The position numbers and the translations under genes were made by a program. DNA of 9,251 bases from a bacterium UBA7470 (lineage in GTDB: Bacteria > Pseudomonadota > Gammaproteobacteria > Burkholderiales > Burkholderiaceae_C). This document shows positions 5,367 to 9,251 of this stretch, piece by piece (position 1 is the stretch's first letter; each line of letters begins with the position of its first letter). The notes below the pieces were generated by a model that was given only the letters and a program-made list of their open reading frames with translations, did not search any database and had not been told where the DNA came from. The stretch is taken from NCBI GenBank assembly GCA_002479815.1, contig DLPA01000180.1, positions 1-9,251 of the forward strand, in the 5' to 3' direction.

Positions 5367-7736
5367 ATGAATCATGTTGCCGTGGTGGATCAGTCGAGGC
5401 CAGACCGTACAGGCGTTGAGGCCGGTTTTTTGTCGTCACCTTCACTTTTACAAGGGTCACTAGAGGTGCGCGATGATTTCGCCGTGCTCGATGACCCTGT
5501 GGAGCAAAGCGAGTTCACCCATCCGCTTGAAACAGCGCAAGGGGGGGCCTGTGCCCAGTCTGTCTTGATGGTGCAAGGGATGTACTGTGCGGCTTGTGCA
5601 GATACGATTGAAGACGTGTTGACCGCTCAGCCTGGCGTGGTGAAGGCCGAAGTCCACGCAGCGACGCGCCGTTTGACCCTGCATTGGCATCCGAACCAAA
5701 CCCAATTGTCTGGTTTGGCGCACACCTTGGGGCAAGTGGGCTACCGTATGTTGCCAGGCCAGCAGGCGCGTGGCCTCAGCGAGCGTCTGACAGAAGGGCG
5801 ACGGGTGTTGTGGCGTTTGGCCGTGGCAGGCTTGTGCATGATGCAGGTCATGATGTACGCATGGCCCGCCTACATCACCGAACCCGGTGAGATTCCAGCC
5901 GATCTTCAGCGATTATTGAATTGGGCCAGTTGGGTCTTGTCTTGGCCTGTGCTTTTATTTGCGTGCGGTTCTTTCTTCAGCGGCGCATGGCGCGATCTGA
6001 AGCTCAGACGCATCGGCATGGACACGCCTGTCACGATAGGCATTGTGGTGACGTTCATCGTCAGCTCTTTAGCCACGTTTGATCCCACTGGGCCTTGGGG
6101 ACATGAGGTGTGGTACGACTCCCTCACGATGTTTGTGTTCTTTCTGATGGGAGGTCGTTATCTGGAGTTCAAGGCACGGGATAGAACGGCGGGCGCTCTA
6201 GATGCACTGATGAATCGTTTGCCCGAGGTCTGTGAGCGCCGTTTGCCCGAGGGTGGGTTTGAACAGGTATCGGTGCGGCGTTTGCGGGTGGGGGACACGG
6301 TGCGGGTGCAAGCAGGTCAGGCGTTTCCAGCCGATGGCCAATTGGCGCAAGGTGTGGCGACTGTGGACGAGGCGTTGTTGACGGGCGAATCCCATCCGCA
6401 ACAACGCCACATCGGGGAGGAGGTGATTGCAGGTAGTTTTAATTTGGCGGGGCCGGTGGAGGTTTGTGTCACCAAAGTCGGGCGCGACACTCGTTTCTCC
6501 CAAATTGTGGCCTTGATGGAGCAAGCGGCCACTGAAAAACCACGCTTGGCGCTGTTCGCTGACCGTATTGCCGGTCCTTTTTTGAGCTTTGTGTTGTTGG
6601 CAGCTTTGTTGGGCGGCTGGTGGTGGTGGCACATAGACCCGCATCGGTCGCTGGCGGTCGCTGTGTCGGTGCTGATTGTGACGTGTCCCTGTGCGCTGTC
6701 TTTGGCAACGCCAGCGGCAATGCTGGCCTCGGCTGGTGCCTTGGCTCAACGCGGCATCTTGCTCAGACGCTTGCAAGCTTTGGAGAGTTTGGCGCAAGTC
6801 AACACCGTGGTATTTGACAAAACCGGTACTTTGACCCACGACCGCATCACGCTGGCTCAAATCCGTGTCCGAGATGGGCTGAGTCCTCGTGAGGCACTGA
6901 ACTTGGCGACCGCACTGGCACAGCACTCGCTGCATCCCCTATCCAAAGCCATTGTGCAAGCCAGACACGCACAGCTCCGTGCCGAGTCTGTCCAAGTAGA
7001 CCCGCCGATGCTCCATGCCATCGAGGAGCGTGCGGGACAAGGCTTGCGGGGGATGCACGAACAACGGGGGGAAATACGCCTAGGGTCGGCCACTTTTTGC
7101 GGCGTACAAGCGATGGATGGCACACCAGCCAGTACCGATGACCTATTGGCGCCGCAGGCGCATTTGTCTGATGCACAAGGTTGGGTGGCCAGCTTGGTGT
7201 TTGACGAAGGCATACGAGCTGATGCCGCTCAAGCCGTACAAAGCCTGCATAAGCTCAAGCTCAAGACATGGTTGTTGTCAGGTGATCGTCTGGCTGCGGC
7301 ACAACGGGTGGCCGATGCGGTAGGGATTAAAACGGTGGTGGCAGGCGCGTCGCCAGAAGAGAAGTTGTTTCAACTCAGCCGCTTGCAAGCCCAGCAGCAA
7401 CGGGTGGCGATGGTGGGTGATGGGCTGAATGATGGCCCTGTACTGGCGCGCGCTGATGCGTCGTTTGCGTTGGGAACGGCAGCGCCTTTGGCGCAGGCAC
7501 AGTCTGACGTGCTGATTCAAAGCGGGCACTTGAACGATGTGGTGCTGACGCTGCAACAGGCGCAACGCACCATGCAGGTGGTGCGCCAAAACCTGACGTG
7601 GGCATTCGCCTATAACGTGATAGCTGTGCCGCTGGCTTTGGCGGGCGATATGCCGCCGTGGGCCGCTGGGCTGGGGATGGCATTCAGTTCGTTTTTGGTG
7701 ATCGCAAATGCGTTGCGCTTAAATAAAAACCAATAG
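5367..7736 (+). CDS. ccoI: Copper-transporting P1B-type ATPase of cbb3 oxidase assembly
   Basis: CcoI (FixI) is an inner-membrane ATPase that exports Cu(I) for insertion into the CuB site of cbb3 oxidase. The 789 residues show an N-terminal heavy-metal domain with GMYCAAC (71-77). Four membrane segments follow (about 151-170, 187-205, 222-238, 249-264), then the actuator TGES (339-342). The metal-binding helix CPC is at 440-442. The phosphorylation site DKTGT (484-488, Asp484), the HP motif (523-524) and the hinge GDGLND (684-689) follow. Two C-terminal helices carry YN (749-750) and MAFSS (771-775). The assignment as ccoI rather than a generic copA rests on ccoS and ccoN directly downstream and on the FNR site. 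The start is uncertain: the ATG at 5367 has no Shine-Dalgarno sequence and coincides with the predicted +1. A GTG at 5466 with AAGGG (5452-5456) nine bases before it would give 756 residues. Confidence 0.95.
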   Translation: MNHVAVVDQSRPDRTGVEAGFLSSPSLLQGSLEVRDDFAVLDDPVEQSEFTHPLETAQGGACAQSVLMVQGMYCAACADTIEDVLTAQPGVVKAEVHAATRRLTLHWHPNQTQLSGLAHTLGQVGYRMLPGQQARGLSERLTEGRRVLWRLAVAGLCMMQVMMYAWPAYITEPGEIPADLQRLLNWASWVLSWPVLLFACGSFFSGAWRDLKLRRIGMDTPVTIGIVVTFIVSSLATFDPTGPWGHEVWYDSLTMFVFFLMGGRYLEFKARDRTAGALDALMNRLPEVCERRLPEGGFEQVSVRRLRVGDTVRVQAGQAFPADGQLAQGVATVDEALLTGESHPQQRHIGEEVIAGSFNLAGPVEVCVTKVGRDTRFSQIVALMEQAATEKPRLALFADRIAGPFLSFVLLAALLGGWWWWHIDPHRSLAVAVSVLIVTCPCALSLATPAAMLASAGALAQRGILLRRLQALESLAQVNTVVFDKTGTLTHDRITLAQIRVRDGLSPREALNLATALAQHSLHPLSKAIVQARHAQLRAESVQVDPPMLHAIEERAGQGLRGMHEQRGEIRLGSATFCGVQAMDGTPASTDDLLAPQAHLSDAQGWVASLVFDEGIRADAAQAVQSLHKLKLKTWLLSGDRLAAAQRVADAVGIKTVVAGASPEEKLFQLSRLQAQQQRVAMVGDGLNDGPVLARADASFALGTAAPLAQAQSDVLIQSGHLNDVVLTLQQAQRTMQVVRQNLTWAFAYNVIAVPLALAGDMPPWAAGLGMAFSSFLVIANALRLNKNQ

Positions 7737-7747
7737 CAAATGGCATA

Positions 7748-7763
7748 TTGCTGCAAACAGCAA
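7748..7763 (+). other. Hairpin in the ccoI-ccoS spacer
   Basis: TTGCTG (7748-7753) pairs with CAGCAA (7758-7763) around a CAAA loop. The outer pair TGGCA (7741-7745) and TGCCA (7773-7777) can enclose it. There is no T-run, so it is not a standard terminator. In a 91-base spacer inside a likely operon it may affect transcript stability or processing. Confidence 0.35.
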
Positions 7764-7827
7764 AGGCCAAATTGCCAGTGGTTCTGGTACGTGGTTTGTG
7801 GCTAGATGTTGAGGTGGGCGTGTCTTT

Positions 7828-7965
7828 ATGGAAATTTTGTATTTGCTGATTCCGCTGTCGGTGGTGGTGGTACTGGCCATCATCGTGCTCTTTTGGTGGG
7901 CTTTGGAATCGGGTCAGTTTGACCACATTGATCGAGAAGGCGAGCGCATTTTCCGTTCGGATTGA
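7828..7965 (+). CDS. ccoS: Cytochrome oxidase maturation protein CcoS
   Basis: CcoS is a very small membrane protein needed for incorporation of heme and copper into cbb3 oxidase. This frame gives 45 residues with one membrane helix (about 4-25, MEILYLLIPLSVVVVLAIIV opening) and then FWWALESGQFDHIDREGERI (22-41). This matches the family pattern of a WA pair, GQFDD and a final acidic tail, here with His33 replacing the usual second Asp. The length is close to the shortest family members. The Shine-Dalgarno sequence is weak (AGGTGG, 7812-7817). It lies 91 bases after ccoI and 69 before ccoN, all on one strand. Its stop codon is embedded in an FNR-like box. Confidence 0.93.
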   Translation: MEILYLLIPLSVVVVLAIIVLFWWALESGQFDHIDREGERIFRSD

Positions 7966-7975
7966 CTTATATCAA
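7962..7975. promoter_or_regulatory. FNR/Anr-like box upstream of ccoN
   Basis: TTGACTTATATCAA matches TTGAT-N4-ATCAA at nine of ten conserved bases. It overlaps the ccoS stop codon and lies 59 bases before the ccoN ATG. A class II start would fall near 8010, with a -10 around 7998-8003 that reads GACACT, which is weak. It may drive an additional ccoN promoter beyond read-through from ccoI. Confidence 0.72.
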
Positions 7976-8022
7976 GGTAGAAACCCTAACAGACCACGAC
8001 ACTCCATCACAGCACTTTCAAA

Positions 8023-8028
8023 AAGGAG
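8023..8028 (+). promoter_or_regulatory. Ribosome binding site of ccoN
   Basis: AAGGAG with six bases to the ATG at 8035 is a strong site. It fixes the ccoN start and is better than those of ccoI and ccoS, consistent with higher expression of the oxidase subunit than of its assembly factors. Confidence 0.85.
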
Positions 8029-8034
8029 TTTTGT

Positions 8035-9251
8035 ATGTCTGTGATAACGAGCGCCCGTCAGGCGACGATGTACAACGATACGGTTGTACGCCAGTTCGCC
8101 ATCATGACGGTGGTCTGGGGCGTGGTCGGTATGCTGGTGGGGGTCATCATCGCAGCGCAGCTTGCGTGGCCTGAACTGAATTTGGGTGTCGATTTCCTCA
8201 GCTATGGACGTTTGCGTCCTTTGCACACCAATGCGGTCATTTTTGCATTTGGTGGTTCAGCTTTGTTTGCGACAAGTTACTACGTGGTGCAGCGCACGTG
8301 TCAAACCCGTTTGTTCTCAGACAGGCTGGCGGCCTTGACCTTTTGGGGTTGGCAATTGGTGATTGTGTTGGCCGCCGTCACGTTGCCTTTGGGTTTCACT
8401 TCCGGCAAAGAATACGCCGAGTTGGAGTGGCCCATTGATCTGTTGATTGCTGTGGTGTGGGTGGCGTATGCCGTGGTGTTTTTTGGCACAGTCGGCATTC
8501 GTAAAGTTCGCCACATTTATGTGGGCAATTGGTTTTATGGTGCGTTCATCATTGCAGTCGCCTTGCTGCACATTGTCAACAGTGCAGCGATGCCTGTCAG
8601 CCTGACCAAAAGCTACTCGGCTTACGCAGGGGTGCAAGATGCGATGGTGCAATGGTGGTATGGCCACAACGCGGTAGGATTCTTCTTGACAGCGGGCTTT
8701 TTGGGCATGATGTACTACTTCATTCCCAAACAAGCGGGCCGTCCTGTCTACTCGTACCGTTTGTCCATCGTTCACTTCTGGGCCTTGATCTTCACGTATA
8801 TGTGGGCAGGCCCACACCACCTGCACTACACCGCCTTACCTGACTGGACGCAATCGGTTGGGATGGTGTTCTCGTTGATCTTGTTGGCACCCAGTTGGGG
8901 CGGCATGATCAACGGCATCATGACCTTGTCTGGCGCTTGGCACAAATTGCGCGATGACCCTATTTTGCGCTTCCTGATCGTGTCGTTGTCCTTTTATGGG
9001 ATGTCCACCTTTGAAGGCCCCATGATGTCCATCAAGACCGTCAATGCCTTGTCTCACTACACGGATTGGACAGTCGGCCACGTTCACTCTGGCGCTTTGG
9101 GGTGGGTGGGCATGATTACGATGGGTTCTATTTACTACTTGATCCCTCGTTTGTTTGGTCAAAAACAAATGCACAGCGTCAAAGCCATCGAACTCCATTT
9201 CTGGGTGGCAACGATTGGCATCGTGCTCTACATCGCTGCGATGTGGATTGC
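8035..9251 (+). CDS. ccoN: cbb3-type cytochrome c oxidase subunit I (3' end outside window)
   Basis: CcoN is the catalytic membrane subunit of the high-affinity cbb3 oxidase. It reduces oxygen to water and pumps protons under microaerobic conditions. The frame is open from the ATG to the window end, giving 405 residues of an expected total near 480. The metal sites are all visible. His64 in RPLHTNAV is a low-spin heme b ligand. His211 in WWYGHNAV is a CuB ligand, with Tyr255 in TYMWAG as its redox tyrosine. His261 and His262 in GPHHLHY are the other CuB ligands. His349 and His351 in GHVHSG are heme ligands. Glu327 in TFEGPM is the conserved glutamate near the active site. Many hydrophobic helices alternate with these. 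ccoO, ccoQ and ccoP would be expected to follow. Nothing suggests inactivation. Confidence 0.97.
   Translation, partial: MSVITSARQATMYNDTVVRQFAIMTVVWGVVGMLVGVIIAAQLAWPELNLGVDFLSYGRLRPLHTNAVIFAFGGSALFATSYYVVQRTCQTRLFSDRLAALTFWGWQLVIVLAAVTLPLGFTSGKEYAELEWPIDLLIAVVWVAYAVVFFGTVGIRKVRHIYVGNWFYGAFIIAVALLHIVNSAAMPVSLTKSYSAYAGVQDAMVQWWYGHNAVGFFLTAGFLGMMYYFIPKQAGRPVYSYRLSIVHFWALIFTYMWAGPHHLHYTALPDWTQSVGMVFSLILLAPSWGGMINGIMTLSGAWHKLRDDPILRFLIVSLSFYGMSTFEGPMMSIKTVNALSHYTDWTVGHVHSGALGWVGMITMGSIYYLIPRLFGQKQMHSVKAIELHFWVATIGIVLYIAAMWI

Noticed and set aside
5181..5375. Minus-strand 64-codon frame across the spacer.
   Set aside because: It runs through the right inverted-repeat arm, the FNR box and the ccoI start, has no ribosome site and no recognisable protein features.
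8529..8843. Plus-strand 104-codon frame within ccoN.
   Set aside because: It is an out-of-frame shadow. The ccoN frame over the same bases carries the CuB histidines and active-site tyrosine.

Overview
The window looks like a chromosomal segment from a betaproteobacterium of the order Burkholderiales, probably Comamonadaceae. The basis is gene content and protein sequence as I recognise them by eye, together with the local order ccoI-ccoS-ccoN. I cannot name a genus. No phage, integrase, CRISPR array or complete insertion sequence is visible.

Left part (1-1607, + strand): the 3' end of a tRNA that is most likely tRNA-Pro, then a complete tRNA-Arg(TCT), then lgt (lipoprotein diacylglyceryl transferase). 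A 171-residue gene of unknown function is probably translationally coupled to lgt.

Middle part (1597-5012): three genes on the minus strand. In transcription order they are a YhhW/YhaK-type pirin, a second and different pirin, and a WrbA-like flavodoxin-fold protein. A YhaJ-like LysR regulator is transcribed divergently from them. Two metal-binding cupins, a probable quinone reductase and a LysR regulator suggest a quinone or electrophile response unit. The 155-bp divergent spacer holds a LysR-type T-N11-A inverted repeat and a second interrupted inverted repeat.

Spacer 5013-5366: this contains an AT-rich (about 32% GC by hand count) 245-bp block bounded by 35-bp imperfect inverted repeats. 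It resembles a non-autonomous miniature inverted-repeat element and abuts the LysR stop codon. It is followed by a perfect FNR/Anr box and a -10 element in class II geometry.

Right part (5367-9251, + strand): start of a cbb3-type cytochrome c oxidase locus. It has ccoI (copper P-type ATPase), ccoS (45-residue assembly factor) and ccoN (catalytic subunit, cut by the window end). A second FNR-like box overlaps the ccoS stop codon, just ahead of ccoN. The copper-delivery and assembly genes and the oxidase gene therefore each appear to have an oxygen-responsive site. I found no clearly new defence or mobile system. The most interesting points are the FNR promoter whose predicted +1 falls on the ccoI start codon, the inverted-repeat element beside it, and the two-pirin/flavoprotein/LysR unit.
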